Shown here: one piece after another, positions 22,404-32,794 of the stretch
Layout of the letters: the number at the start of each line of letters is the position of its first letter
How positions within the stretch are numbered: the first letter of the stretch is position 1
Assembly (NCBI GenBank): GCA_030867875.1
Contig: JAOWCC010001634.1
Span: forward strand, 31,453,867-31,517,866
Direction: 5' to 3'
Length of the DNA stretch: 64,000 bases
DNA from: Actinernus sp. WN-2022
Lineage: Eukaryota; Cnidaria; Anthozoa; Actiniaria; Actinernidae
The notes under the pieces: model-generated
Told to the model about the DNA's origin: nothing
Seen by the model: only the letters and a program-made list of their open reading frames with translations
Database searches by the model: none
Made by a program: the position numbers and the translations under genes

Positions 22404-24010
22404 AAATCGGAGGGTAGAATGGAGGCCCCCGCTACATGTCGCACAGAAGCCTGGTAACGACTGACGGTTGAAAGAAAGGTTGACACCCGTGGGCTAGCGG
22501 AAAACTCTCCTCTGCACAGCTTTTCAAAGGCCTGCACACATGGCTTGCTATCGGTGAGAACGCAAGCTTTATGACTGGACTGGATGATGTACGGGCTGAA
22601 GTGCTTAGTTGCAACGGAGATTGCAAGTGCTTCTACTTCACAGGGTAGCCATGACAACTGGTGGCCACGTAGCTTGGCGCTAAAAAAAACAGCGAGTGCT
22701 AACTTGCCAGAGCGGGTGATGTAGAGGGTTGTGGCGATCCCGGGCTTTTTCACAGCGCCGTCCGTTACTATCCATAACTGGTCGTCAGGCCTTGGGAGCG
22801 TGATTGCGCGGTTATTGCAAAGGGCGTCTTGAGCGGCACGGAACGCACAGTTGAGGTCGTCTGTCCAATGGATGTCTTCTTGAGATTGTTTACCAGCTAC
22901 GACGTCGTCGAGGGGGGCTAGTAGGGCATGGAGTTTGCCTTGAGTCCAAATCCACCCTAGGATTATGCGGGTGGTTTGGGGGTTAATGATGGTCTTGCTC
23001 GCTGATAGACGCAAGTTAGAGTTCTGAAGGGCCTTTAAAACTAAGGACCAGTTATGTAATAGCTCGTCTGGACTGTTGCCCCCGCAATACAAATCATCGG
23101 CGATCTTGGCGACTACGCCTGACTGCATGTTGTAAGTCACCAAGGACGCGGCACATAAGCTCCTCTAGTGAGGTTTTCGAGCCGGGCATACCCATAGCTG
23201 ACCGAGCGTATACACGGACTCCGCGAAATGGAGTTGCAACCTCACAGTACTTCATAGACTCGCGGGCTAGAGGTATCTGATAAAATGCGCTCGTTAGATC
23301 GGTAGCAATAATGTGCTTCCATTAGGCGATCTGGCGGAGTGTGCTGTCTACGTCGGGCATCAAGGAGGGTTGAGGTTTGGAATACCGGCCTACGTCGGCG
23401 AAGGCGGCAACGAGGCGAAAGCCACCGTTTGCTTTCTTGACCAAGAATGATGGGTTAAGGTACTCTACTGACAGGTCGATGTCCTCAGGACGTTTGAAGA
23501 CTCCAAGTTTTTCTAACTCGTCGAATATTTGTTGAAGCTCGACGAGTTTATCGCGGGAGTACAGAGGTAGGCGACCTTTACGCTGTGGTGGTTCTACTGG
23601 GCCATATTCACCTTGGATTCGAAGGGACCTACGGCCCAATTGTATCCTGTGATGTTGAGGTCGAAGACACCATCATATTGGTCTAGAAGTTCACGGAACT
23701 TCATCTGGGTCTCCGGGGGAAGTAGGTTGTCAGGGTCGAATTTTACGTTATCAGAGTGCTTACTGTTTTGCGTGGTGGCTGCGCGTATCTTGTGAAAAGA
23801 GAGAGCGTGGTCTGGTGTTAGGGGCTGTTCAGCCATGTCTGGTGTGAAGACTCGGTTTATTTGGCAAACATGTTCATTGCGTTTGAGATACCGTGGACCT
23901 TCTGCCGACAGGTTTGGGATGCGCAACTTTCCTCCAACACTGAATACAACTCCGGGGCGAACACTGGGCGTCGATACGCGGCTCGAGTGCATACTCAGAG
24001 TCAGTTGGGG
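22391..24010 (-). pseudogene. Ty3/Gypsy reverse transcriptase and RNase H
   Basis: Minus-strand order: a spacer with FDPDNLLPPETQMKFRELLD, then RT beginning with [20 protein letters not shown] (about 23430-23490). RT motif A is [13 protein letters not shown] (23270-23310), after an in-frame TAA. The catalytic box is [12 protein letters not shown] (about 23085-23120). [12 protein letters not shown] follows, then RNase H with [10 protein letters not shown], an [11 protein letters not shown]lu and [12 protein letters not shown] (22520-22800). At least two frameshifts are present (near 23150 and 23620). A 682-bp element lies immediately upstream at 24011-24692. Known Gypsy order PR-RT-RH-IN is kept. 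Confidence 0.88.
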
Positions 24011-24692
24011 CTCAAGCATGTTAAGGCATGGTTTTTGAACCGTTCTGATAAAACATTCAAAATTCGCTATCTTTGTCATTTATGTATGAAATACCCTATA
24101 ACTTTGGAATAATACGGTAATCGTGTGTCTTAATATTTAAGGATCGGTATTTTGGTGTTTTGAAGGTCACGTGACCTCAAGGCTGATAAAACAAAGAAAT
24201 CAAAATGGGGTGGCGGAAGTTATTGTTTTGATTCAGATTTTCGATTCGAAATGTTAAGCTTGTTATGGGAAATGAGACTGTGTCCGGAATGGTTGACTTT
24301 TTATCACTGAAGAGGATATAAATGGCGAAAAATGGTTCCAAGAATAGGTCACGTGACCTGTTTTCTATATTTTCGCCTTAACAGTCTATCAGGGTCAACC
24401 ATTCCGGACTGATCTTTAAAGTCAACCACAAGTGTAATCAGATAAACACAAAATCGTTACTTAAAATATAAAATGCACCACCCCGTTTTTAGTTTAATTT
24501 TCATCTTTTTGTGATCACGTGGTTGGTCACGTGATAGACATTTTACAAAAAAATTATATTAGGGCGATTAAAAACGCTGAGATTAGTTCTGACCACCATT
24601 GTTATAGGATTTGAGTAAATTCAAGTGACTCTATTCAAGAAAATAGCTGTAGCCTCGTTTTCATGTTCAAACCATGCCTTAACATGCTTGAG
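24011..24692. mobile_element. 682-bp TIR element with 2-bp target duplication, copy 1
   Basis: Ends CTCAAGCATGTTAAGGC and its complement, then TGGTTT. A second copy of 683 bp with the same ends is at 63221-63903. Removing the element and one GG pair (24009-24010 and 24693-24694) restores Gypsy codons reading DNAPTDSEYALEP. The interior carries several GTCACGTGAC palindromes and no gene. The superfamily is unassigned. Confidence 0.85.
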
Positions 24693-25250
24693 GGCGTTGT
24701 CAGGGAGGTCGATCTCTAAGAAATCTCCAGGCCAAATGGTTGTTGGGGAAGGGGGGGCACGTAGCACAGATGCACAGCGGACGGTATTCTCGGTCTGACC
24801 CTCTTTGGTAGAGCCGTATGTGTACGTGGTGCCATCTCCTAGGAAGACCTGTCGCTTGGCGGGGCGAACAGTTATGTCGTTTGTCTCCATGAAGGGTGTG
24901 CCGGCCAGGACGTCAACATCGAGATTTTCTACTACTAAGCCCTCGAAATGGAAAACTTGACTACCGCGGCTGAATGCGAGGCGCGTTTCACCTATAATAT
25001 TGAGAGGGGACGATCCGTCAGCTTGGTGTGCCGACTGTGAACTGGTGTGGATCTCTGCGCCGAATCTTTTGGCAGCGGAAAAGCGGATCATGTTACAAGT
25101 GGCACCGCTGTCTATGATAACGCGTGCGCGGTGGTGTCGATCGATAGCATCTATATACGGCGATTGGCGTACATGTACCCTTCGCGTCGCGTGACTTGGA
25201 GGTGGATCGTCAGGCTCGACAGGGGTTAGTGTGTCGTCATATAGGGGGGG
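24693..25250 (-). pseudogene. Ty3/Gypsy aspartic protease region
   Basis: Minus-strand frame with the retroviral-type protease box VIIDSGATCNMI (about 25085-25125), then a flap-like region and LDVDVLAGTPFMETNDI (24885-24935). The frame runs toward the RT but is cut by the 682-bp element. The gag/protease junction near 25230 is out of frame. Membership of the Ty3/Gypsy group is set by the adjoining RT and integrase. Confidence 0.8.
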
Positions 25251-25978
25251 TCATATGTAATTTCGTCGGCTTCGTCATTGAGAACAGAGACAATTTGTCT
25301 CCCCTTTAACATAAATTTGCGATCTTGCTCAGGAAGAAATTTGCATTCGCTTAGATAATGGTTGTTGCTAACGCGGCCGGCTTGTTTGCACAGGGGGCAT
25401 TCTCTGTTGCGAGAGTTGGGTTTAGCGGCGGCCCTTATAGGCGTCTAGCGGGATAGTGGTCTGTTTGAAGCGAATGTAGCAGCGGTGCGCATGATTTTAG
25501 CATCATTGGCGGCGCGAATTTCGTCTAACAGGGAGTTTAGTGCCTGGGATATTTCCGGTCTTATGGAAGCCAATGTGCGAGATCGAAGCTCTGTTCCATA
25601 GCGTTGCTTAATTAGTTTGGGAAGGTCGGGGTGGATTAAACGTAACCATGTTAATACTATAAAGTTCTCTAGTGTTGGAGACAGTTCTTCGTCCGTCAGC
25701 TATCGCTTCCCCGTGGTGGAACAGAACGTTAGATTTTAGTAAGCTGTCCTCTATGAACGCCATGAGACGCTGATAGAGGTCTTCTGGACGCTCTTCAGGC
25801 TCTAATCTGTCGTCGTTGAAATCAATAAAGTGTGCTCCTGTAACCTGGCTGGAAACCAACGTTTAGCCTAATCACTTGCCAGACTTAATTCGATAGACGT
25901 GGACGCCTTTATGATAGTGTTTCTCGACATAACAGGACAATAGTTAGCTATTTGCTCTAGCATGAGCTCTAGCCTGAC
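25251..25978 (-). pseudogene. Ty3/Gypsy gag, central and C-terminal part
   Basis: Minus-strand reading: LEQIANYCPVMSRNTIIKAS near 25890-25960, then GAHFIDFND, PEERPEDLYQRLMAFIEDSLL (21 residues in the genome, read at about 25745-25810) and a zinc knuckle of C-x2-C-x9-H-x4-C form (CPLCKQAGRVSNNHYLSEC) near 25345-25405. Several frameshifts and a stop (TAG near 25866) break it. The N-terminal part is at 29489-29729, on the other side of a LINE insertion. Confidence 0.75.
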
Positions 25979-26314
25979 AAGATTGTATTGCATATTGGTA
26001 CTAACGATCTTCGCAGCTCTGAGCCGCAGATAGTCGCAGATGGGATTACTAACTTGGCGCACAAGATAGAATCACAATCTCCTAACACGAGCATCGCAGT
26101 ATCAGGCATTATAACAAGAACTGACTCGAATGACATGAATAACAGGGTAAGAGAAACCAATCGCATACTGCGCTCATTTTGTAACCAGAATGGCTGGGAA
26201 TTTGCCGCAAACTCTAATATCAAAGCATTTCACCTCAACGCGAAAGGCATACACTTAAACCCCGCAGGTAGTATAGCTTTGCAGAACAATTTTAATTCTC
26301 TTATTAATAATTGA
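25979..26314 (+). pseudogene. LINE ORF1 C-terminal fragment, SGNH-esterase type
   Basis: From 25979 the plus frame reads KIVLHIGTNDLRSSEPQIVA. The GTND box, with a closing LNAKGIHLNPAGSIAL, resembles the GDSL/SGNH esterase-like domain known from ORF1 of CR1/L2-type LINEs. The frame ends at 26314, 12 bp before ORF2. The N-terminal part is missing because the LINE is 5'-truncated at the insertion junction, so the internal Met is not the natural start. Confidence 0.7.
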
Positions 26315-26326
26315 TCGGCCAAAAGT

Positions 26327-29251
26327 GTGAGCATAAATTCACCATCCGAACCTAGCTTAATTTCTAAAGATATTACATTATCTGATGAAAGCTTTATTCC
26401 TAATGGCCCAAAAGCAAGGGGGTTTAAAATGGCTTTTCTTAATATTGTAAGCCTCCTAAAACACGTCGATGAAATTCGTATATCCAAATTATTTCAGTCG
26501 TTCGATCTTATTGGCTTATGTGAAACTAGGCTTGATTCTTCGATTTCGGATGGCGAGGTAGGAATCCGTGGATATAATATCATAAGGAAAGACCGATCAA
26601 GGACTGGCGGTGGTGTTTGTATTTTTCTTCGAAGCTCCATTAACTACCGAATTAGAAATGAGATAATTCCTGTTGATATTGAGGGTGTTTCCCTGGAAAT
26701 TTGCAAGCCAAATAGCCGACCATTTATTGTCAGCGCTATTTATCGAGCGCCCAACACTCCGTGCGAATTTTTTACTAGTTTTGAAAAAATGATTAAGACA
26801 GTAGATGATGAAAACAAAGAGCACGTGATCCTTGGGGACATGAATTGTTGTTTGCTAAAGAAAAATTCTGATTGTCAAGCCAAAAGACTTAAAGCAATTT
26901 ACGAGACATATCAACTCTCTCAATTGATAACTGAAGCCACGCGCATAACACCTCAATCAAAAAGTCTCATTGATCACTTTGTAACTTCATCTACAGACAA
27001 AATCAATTCCTCAGGCGTAATACACTTGGGAATAAGTGACCATAGTTTAATTTATGGGATAAGAAAGATAAATCCTTATAAAAGTACGCGCATCAAGGCC
27101 AAAACAATTGAAATACGAAACATGAAAAGGTTTAACCAGAAATGTTTTGTTGAAGACCTTTTTGCTCAGCCCTGGGAACAAATTGTCTTAAGTCCTGACA
27201 CAGACACGATGTGGGCCGCGTGGAAAGATATATTCTTAGACGTGTTAGACAAGCATGCCCCAGTACAATCCAAAAGAAAAAGATCGTTTAATGTCCCATG
27301 GCTGACCAGAGAGATAAAAGAATTAATTATTACGAGAGATAAAAACAAACGCAAGGCAATGGTGACCAAATTATGTTCCGATTGGGATGACTACAAAGCA
27401 TCCAGAAATGAGGTTAACATTGCTTTGCGTCAGGCCAAGTCCAACTATTATCGCAACAAGATTGCTAAGCAACACAATAATCCTAAAGAGGCCTGGAAAA
27501 CAATTAATGATCTGCTTGGGCGCACTTCCAGTAAAACTGTTGTAAACGAACTCAAGGTCAACGATACTAAAATTAATTCTCCTGATGAAATAGTGGAAGC
27601 TTTCAATACTTATTTTTCCAATATTGGCCCAAATTTGGCCAACTCAATGGCCGACTCTAGCGCTACGTTTGAGCAGTTTGTAAAGCCTTGCCAATCTAAC
27701 ATATCACGCTTTAAGCAGATATCTAATGAAAAGATACTCAAGCTCTTGAGTAGTCTCTCTAATTCTAAAGCAACAGGCATTGACAAAATATCTGGAAAAA
27801 TGTTAAAAATTGCAGCACCTGCTATTTCCCCGGCACTTACACATATTTTCAACAATGCCATTATTTCGAGCTGTTTCCCAGACGAGTGGAAAATAGCCAG
27901 GGTCTTGCCTCTTTTTAAAAAAGGGGAAAAAAACGCAGCGGATAATTACAGACCAATTTCCATTCTGCCTGTAATTAGTAAGATAATGGAAAATATTATG
28001 TTTGAACAGTTATATGAATATCTCACATCAAATAGTATACTTTCTGAGCATCAGTTTGGCTTTCGGAGACATCACTCAACTGCTTCAGCTCTTTTGGATA
28101 GCACAAACAGCTGGTTTGTAAACATGGATCGGAAAATGTTTAATTTGGTTGTATTTCTGGATCTAAAAAAGGCATTTGATACGGTCAATCATAGTGTTTT
28201 ACTGCGCAAGTTGGAACTATATGGTATCACCGGCAATGCCTTATCCTTAATACTATCATACTTAACTAACCGCAAGCAAAAATGCCAGCTGAATGAAGCA
28301 GTGTCTTCGGAAAGTCAGATTACGTGCGGTATCCCCCAAGGCTCTATTCTTGGCCCACTCTTCTTCCTTCTATATATAAATGATTTACCAGAGTGTCTTA
28401 GTCGGGCTTCTCCTCGGCTGTTTGCAGATGACACAAACCTAACGACATCTGGAAATACTATAGAGGAAGTTGAGACGGCCATGAACGACGACCTTGAATG
28501 TGTAAAGGAGTGGCTATTAGCAAACAAATTAAGCTTAAATGTCGCAAAAACGGAATTTTTGTTAATTGGCTCGCATTATAACCTTAGAACCCTTCAATCT
28601 CAACCGTGTATTACGATTGATGATAAAACTCTAAAACAAGTTTACCATAGTAGGGTTCTTGGCGTTGAAATAGACCAACATCTATCCTGGGACAAGCACA
28701 TTGATAATGTTGCCAAAAAAGTCAGCTCAGGAATAGGAGCCATGAGACGAATTCGAGATTTTGTTGAAATAGCCACTCTAGTCAGCATATACAACGCATT
28801 AGTTCAGCCTCATTTTAATTACTGTAGTGAGGTATGGGATACCTTTGGTCAAGGTCACTCTAATAGGCTTCAGAAACTCCAGAACAGGTCTGCAAGACTA
28901 ATTATGAATATGAGTAACGATACCCCTGCCATAGAGGCTTTAAATGCCTTAGGCTGGGAAACTCTAGAAACTCAACGAGTAAAGTCAAAAGTAAAACAAA
29001 TGTATAAAGTGATCAATGGCTTAGCTCCGAGTTGCCTTGCAGATCTGTTCTCGAGTAAGAAGAATACAACTCAATATAACCTCAGGGGCTCCTCTGCCTC
29101 ACTGCAGTTACCACTACCAAAAACGGAATATCTCAAGAAAAGCTTCTCATATAGCGGAGGTAAATTATGGAATTCGCTTCCTGAAGCCATTCAAAAATCT
29201 GACTCCCTATCTATCTTTACTAGCAGAATTAATGCTCACACTTTTACATGA
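26327..29251 (+). CDS. intact CR1/L2-like LINE ORF2: endonuclease and reverse transcriptase
   Basis: A single uninterrupted 974-codon frame. The APE-type endonuclease occupies about residues 35-255, with the usual acidic and polar residues in place: Asn near 39 (FLNIVSLL), Glu near 66 (GLCETRLD), Asp/Asn in VILGDMNCC near 170, and the closing GISDHSLIYG near 236. The RT occupies about 480-760: VLPLFKKGEKNAADNYRPIS, EHQFGFRRHHSTASAL, VFLDLKKAFDTVNHSVLL, CGIPQGSILGPLFFLLYIND and the catalytic FADD at about 699-702. The C-terminal block (FNYCSEVWDTFG; LWNSLPEAIQ) is the normal CR1/L2 ending. This ORF nicks the target and primes cDNA synthesis. Together with the 3' tail it is the best-preserved element in the window and may be recent. 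Confidence 0.93.
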   Translation: MSINSPSEPSLISKDITLSDESFIPNGPKARGFKMAFLNIVSLLKHVDEIRISKLFQSFDLIGLCETRLDSSISDGEVGIRGYNIIRKDRSRTGGGVCIFLRSSINYRIRNEIIPVDIEGVSLEICKPNSRPFIVSAIYRAPNTPCEFFTSFEKMIKTVDDENKEHVILGDMNCCLLKKNSDCQAKRLKAIYETYQLSQLITEATRITPQSKSLIDHFVTSSTDKINSSGVIHLGISDHSLIYGIRKINPYKSTRIKAKTIEIRNMKRFNQKCFVEDLFAQPWEQIVLSPDTDTMWAAWKDIFLDVLDKHAPVQSKRKRSFNVPWLTREIKELIITRDKNKRKAMVTKLCSDWDDYKASRNEVNIALRQAKSNYYRNKIAKQHNNPKEAWKTINDLLGRTSSKTVVNELKVNDTKINSPDEIVEAFNTYFSNIGPNLANSMADSSATFEQFVKPCQSNISRFKQISNEKILKLLSSLSNSKATGIDKISGKMLKIAAPAISPALTHIFNNAIISSCFPDEWKIARVLPLFKKGEKNAADNYRPISILPVISKIMENIMFEQLYEYLTSNSILSEHQFGFRRHHSTASALLDSTNSWFVNMDRKMFNLVVFLDLKKAFDTVNHSVLLRKLELYGITGNALSLILSYLTNRKQKCQLNEAVSSESQITCGIPQGSILGPLFFLLYINDLPECLSRASPRLFADDTNLTTSGNTIEEVETAMNDDLECVKEWLLANKLSLNVAKTEFLLIGSHYNLRTLQSQPCITIDDKTLKQVYHSRVLGVEIDQHLSWDKHIDNVAKKVSSGIGAMRRIRDFVEIATLVSIYNALVQPHFNYCSEVWDTFGQGHSNRLQKLQNRSARLIMNMSNDTPAIEALNALGWETLETQRVKSKVKQMYKVINGLAPSCLADLFSSKKNTTQYNLRGSSASLQLPLPKTEYLKKSFSYSGGKLWNSLPEAIQKSDSLSIFTSRINAHTFT

Positions 29252-29488
29252 TTCTATTTAGTAAAGGTTTTTATAGTAATAAATTAGAGTAGTTATTATT
29301 AATGTATAGTAGTTATTATTATTAGTCGTTAGTATTAATGTAGTTTCAGTATAACTTTTAAATTAATAGTTTAAATTTTTATGAATTTGTAACCACACGC
29401 CCCTTGTGGAAACCAGCTTTTTATCTAATAGTTGACGGGGCAAGCGTGTATAAATAAAGTTTTACTTACTTACTTACTTACTTACATG

Positions 29489-29729
29489 CTGACCTTTTGC
29501 TGAGCCGTGCGCCTCTGCGCTTCGAGATGTCTTCATTGTCGTTGGTGAATCCTCGTAAAGGGTTTGCTTTTGTTTTCTTTTGCCAAGTTACCCCCTCAAC
29601 TAAGAAAGGGGCGAAATGCTGGTCTAGGGATAGAGTATGCGCGAGATTTTGTTTCCAGTTTTCAAATGTGTTCAGAGTTTCGTTTTTGGTCAAGCACCAA
29701 TGTTTCGGTGCACGAGTTGTGTGAGCCAT
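29489..29729 (-). pseudogene. Ty3/Gypsy gag, N-terminal part
   Basis: The minus-strand frame starts with ATG at about 29729 and contains [20 protein letters not shown] and [15 protein letters not shown], which look like the start of a Ty3-type gag. It runs into the LINE insertion after about 80 codons. Downstream gag is at 25251-25978. Confidence 0.65.
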
Positions 29730-29854
29730 TGGGTTTTCAGTCGGCTTTGTGACGGCTGAGCTCCGACCAGTTTGTCGTGACGGTGTGTGAAGTTATATCG
29801 GTAGTTTTCTTTGTTTGAGAGCGTGGACAACGGATCCTTGTAGCTGCCACCACG

Positions 29855-30023
29855 CCAGTAATTACGTGGAACACACCAGAGCTCGATAAGGGCTTTTAAT
29901 TACAACGGGGACTCGAGCGGGAGAGACTCGTGTTTACAATTCCAATTCCAAGATGGAGGATCAGGAACGCGTGCCGAGAGCGCATGCTCAATAGCAAGCG
30001 ATCGCATACAACTACACTACTGG
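29855..30023 (-). mobile_element. Gypsy 5' LTR-like sequence
   Basis: It lies upstream of gag on the minus strand and shares about 120 bp with 16036-16154. Both internal borders read ACTGGCGTGG outward from the LTR. The sequence contains CTCGAGCGGGAGAG and AACGCGTGCCGAGAGCGC. Exact TG...CA ends were not established. Confidence 0.5.
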
Positions 30024-30322
30024 GGATGAAGATTATTTTGTAATGTAATACCACAATTATCCCATAGAGCAGAACAATATTCCAAATGTGGCTGGATAAT
30101 AGAAAAATATATTTGTTCAAGGTTTTTAAACGGTAAAATGTCGCGTACATGACGAAGTACACCAAGACCTTGAGCAGCCTTCTTTTTCTGCTGTAGAATA
30201 TGATCATGCCAGCTAAGGTTCTCATCTATTAGAACACCAAGCGATTTGACTGTCTTTTCTTTTTTAAGTCTAATTCTGAGTACATGTACACCAAGACCTT
30301 GAGCAGCCTTCTTTTTCAGCTA

Positions 30323-30480
30323 TAGACCCATTCGAAAAATGGCGTCCAATTTAAAAAGCTATTGTCCTGGTAACGTGAACACGAGGCTAGTCAGTCCACA
30401 CAAAAGCTTTGGAACGTGTAAGCGAGGCTAGTCAGTCCTAAACAATAGTTAAATTGGATGCCATTTTTCGAATGGGTCTG
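30323..30480. mobile_element. 158-bp MITE with TA target duplication
   Basis: Inverted ends YAGACCCATTCGAAAAATGG are flanked by TA (30321-30322 and 30481-30482). The unoccupied relative of the target, CAGCTAAGGTTCTCAT, is at about 30209-30225 in the neighbouring duplicate, so both the insertion and the TA duplication can be seen directly. TA duplications suggest a Tc1/mariner-type element. Confidence 0.8.
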
Positions 30481-30582
30481 TAAGGTTCTCATATATTAGA
30501 ACACCAAGCGATTTGATTGTCTTTACCTTTTTAAGTATAATTCCGCCTATTGAAATATTTGGCTCACAATCAAGTTTGCTAA

Positions 30583-30755
30583 TAGCCCACTTCCGCAATA
30601 TGCTTTACTTGTTACGCACAAAGGTTTGAATACGAGGTTCCGTGCTAAATTAAATTTATTCTTTTCTCTGTGAAAAGAATACATTTAATTTAGCACGGGG
30701 CCTCGTATTGAAACCTTTGTGAGTGACAAGTAAAGCATATCGCGGAAGTGGGCTA
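30583..30755. mobile_element. 173-bp hairpin element inserted in the LINE
   Basis: Nearly the whole element is a hairpin: TAGCCCACTTCCGCAATATG at the left has its complement at the right, with a loop near 30668. Excising it exactly restores LINE codons AGG ATT AGC AAA (R-I-S-K) on the minus strand, which suggests no target duplication. A TA duplication cannot be excluded. Confidence 0.7.
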
Positions 30756-30949
30756 TCCTCTGTCATGATCCAATGATAATATATTCACTTTTCACAACAT
30801 TTAGGCTCTAGCCACGAATTCAAACTCTCTAGGTCAGAATTTAACTTAGTTTCAATAATAGCGATATCGACATCGCTAAAGGATATATTAGTATCGCCGC
30901 ATACATATTTGGAATCGAGTTACATAGGCAGCCTAGCAAGTCATTAATA

Positions 30950-31285
30950 CAATATTCATTTATTGGCACCTTGAAACATTATAATGTACATCAGTGTTAT
31001 TCCAATAAGGAAAAAAATAGATAAAAATGTAATAATAAGATTGATTTTTACAACGGTAGTAATAACAATGATAATAGTAAAAAAGTGGTAATCTAAATAA
31101 TTATGATTACAATAGTGGTAAAGGAAAATAATTATCACGGTATTAATCTTACTACTTATCTTATGAATACTCCGGTCTTTCATTGTAATTATGTATCGGA
31201 ATAAGCTTGTGTGGTCGAAAAGAGAGAAAGATGGGTTTATAACTTAAACATTTTTCAGAAAGTCTGATCTAATTTGTACTAATTA
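30950..31285 (-). mobile_element. about 330-bp insertion of unknown class
   Basis: It splits the LINE codons between LLFLLYIN and NDLLGC. ATTAAT is present at both junctions. On the minus strand the insertion ends in CCAATAAATG, so it may be a truncated retroposon. No coding content. Confidence 0.5.
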
Positions 31286-31365
31286 ATATACAGCAGGAAG
31301 AGTAACGGGCCTGGGGAATGTCACATATCACCACCAGGCCCTCAGACAAAACACCGTTAACTTAA

Positions 31366-31820
31366 AGTGCCTATGAAGCTTATTTTTTTATTTTAGATAT
31401 CAATTCTACATCAAGTGAATAGTACAATGGTACAATATATCTCGCTTTGGATGCTGTGCCACTGAGTTAAGGAGGTTTTAATATCCAAAATGCTAATTAC
31501 ATGACGTCAGGGGAGCCATCAATTATTATACAATTTTATTTGTTACAATTAAACATTTTTTTTAAATTATCAGTGTTATACCCATGGTTGAAATAAAATG
31601 ATTTTAGAAATTTGTTTTCTTATATCAGTAGAAACGCCCATTCACAACCACTAAGAAGTGATTGCAGATGCCTCCCCGACGTCATGTAATTAGCATTTTG
31701 GATATTAAAACCTCCTTAACTCAGCGGCACAGCATTCAAAGCAAAATATATTTTACCATTCTACTATTCACTTGATTTAGAATTGATATCTAAAATAAAA
31801 TAATAAGCTTCATAGGCACT
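31366..31820. mobile_element. TTAA-flanked palindromic MITE, copy 2 (Kolobok-like)
   Basis: A 455-bp close copy of 6067-6526, with TTAA at 31362-31365 and 31821-31824. It lies inside the minus-strand LINE RT, after the SYLSNRI motif. Confidence 0.85.
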
Positions 31821-32117
31821 TTAACAAGCATGCATGCGTTAATTCTATTACTCAAGTACGAATGAAACCATTTCAATTCGATTTCTCTAATGCCATAGCA
31901 ACGTAGTTTGGTTATAAGGATTTGATGATCAACTGTGTCAAATGCTTTTTTTAAATCAAGAAAAACTGCACATTTGATCTGTCCCCTATCCATTTTGCTA
32001 AACCAATACATTGCAGATTTAAGCAAGGAACTCAATAATAATAGGCTCCTGATTGAACTGATGAGATGGTCGAAATCCAGATTGGTGCTCGGAAAGAATG
32101 TCGGCCTATTTACACTA

Positions 32118-32700
32118 CAGTGATCGGATAAAAGCGGTACGGGTACCAATCATATGGGTTCGCTCCTCATTTACACTATCATTTTTTTGCCGTACCAAAT
32201 AACCATTTGGTACGGGTGCCGAAATTTTGGTACTGATTATCTACTTCAGAACGCATGCGCTGTTCGTCCATCCAAGATGGCGGATAAAGAAAGTTGCCAA
32301 CAGCATCAACGTAAGCTCTAGACTCGATAAAGGGAATGAAAAGGCGTTAGCGAAACCAGGGCCAAAGAAAACGGGACTTGGATTGTTCACGAGGTTAGTC
32401 GCTACGCTAATCTCTCCTCCTTCGGTATTTTTGCGTTTTCAAGGCTTCATTTCATGGTTTCTTCTTTCATTATTATAAGAAGTTCTCTAACATCGCTTTT
32501 TTCCCAAACATGGCCGCACATTTTCTTGGCTGTGGCTGTGACTGCGTTTGTCCGCCATCTTGAAGTGTAAACTTCTGAGTGTGACCGCTTGCCAATACGA
32601 TCGAAGGCCATAATACGCGTTTGGTCCGGGTGATCGTTTACCCTACGAATTTTATCCGAGCCGAACCCATATTTTGGTACCCGTACCAATTTTACCCGTG
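32118..32700. mobile_element. candidate MITE with degenerate ends
   Basis: GGTACGGGTACCAA followed by ATATGGGTTCG near 32135-32165 is matched in inverted orientation near 32645-32685 (CGAACCCATATTTTGGTACC). Subterminal blocks AAGATGGCGG (32274) and CCGCCATCTTGAAG (32551) are also inverted. Boundaries and target duplication are unclear. Confidence 0.5.
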
Positions 32701-32794
32701 CTCGGACTATCTATTTAGAAATTAAAATCTTGTTTTAAGAGAAGCGAAGGCGGGAAATGAAAATCTCGTTTTAAGGAACTTTGAGAAAGTCTAC

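Larger units (their letters stand above)
25979..29488 (+). mobile_element. 5'-truncated CR1/L2-like LINE inserted in Gypsy gag
   Basis: It starts inside ORF1 and ends with AAATAAAGTTT followed by a CTTA tetranucleotide tail (about 29459-29485). CTGAC occurs at both junctions (25974-25978 and 29489-29493), consistent with a short target duplication. Gypsy gag reads on both sides on the opposite strand. Confidence 0.85.
30030..32105 (-). pseudogene. decayed LINE reverse transcriptase with several insertions
   Basis: Read from right to left. A finger region with LSEHQ-GFRP is followed by CAVFLDLKKAFDTVDHQIL and KWFHSYLSNRI (31840-31980). The first MITE (31366-31820) interrupts it; then C-IPQ and a GPLLFLLYIN-like block (about 31283-31330), the insertion at 30950-31285, a damaged YADDTN region (about 30890-30905), LNSDLESLNSWL, the hairpin at 30583-30755, ISIGGIILKKVKTIKSLGVL, and finally SWHDHILQQKKKAAQGLGVL to PHLEYCSALWDNCG (30040-30230). 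Part of the C-terminal segment is tandemly duplicated (30170-30240 and 30289-30500). It is clearly inactive. Confidence 0.8.

Noticed and set aside
26000..28600. Minus-strand open frames across 26-28.6 kb
   Set aside because: Shadows of the intact plus-strand LINE ORF2.
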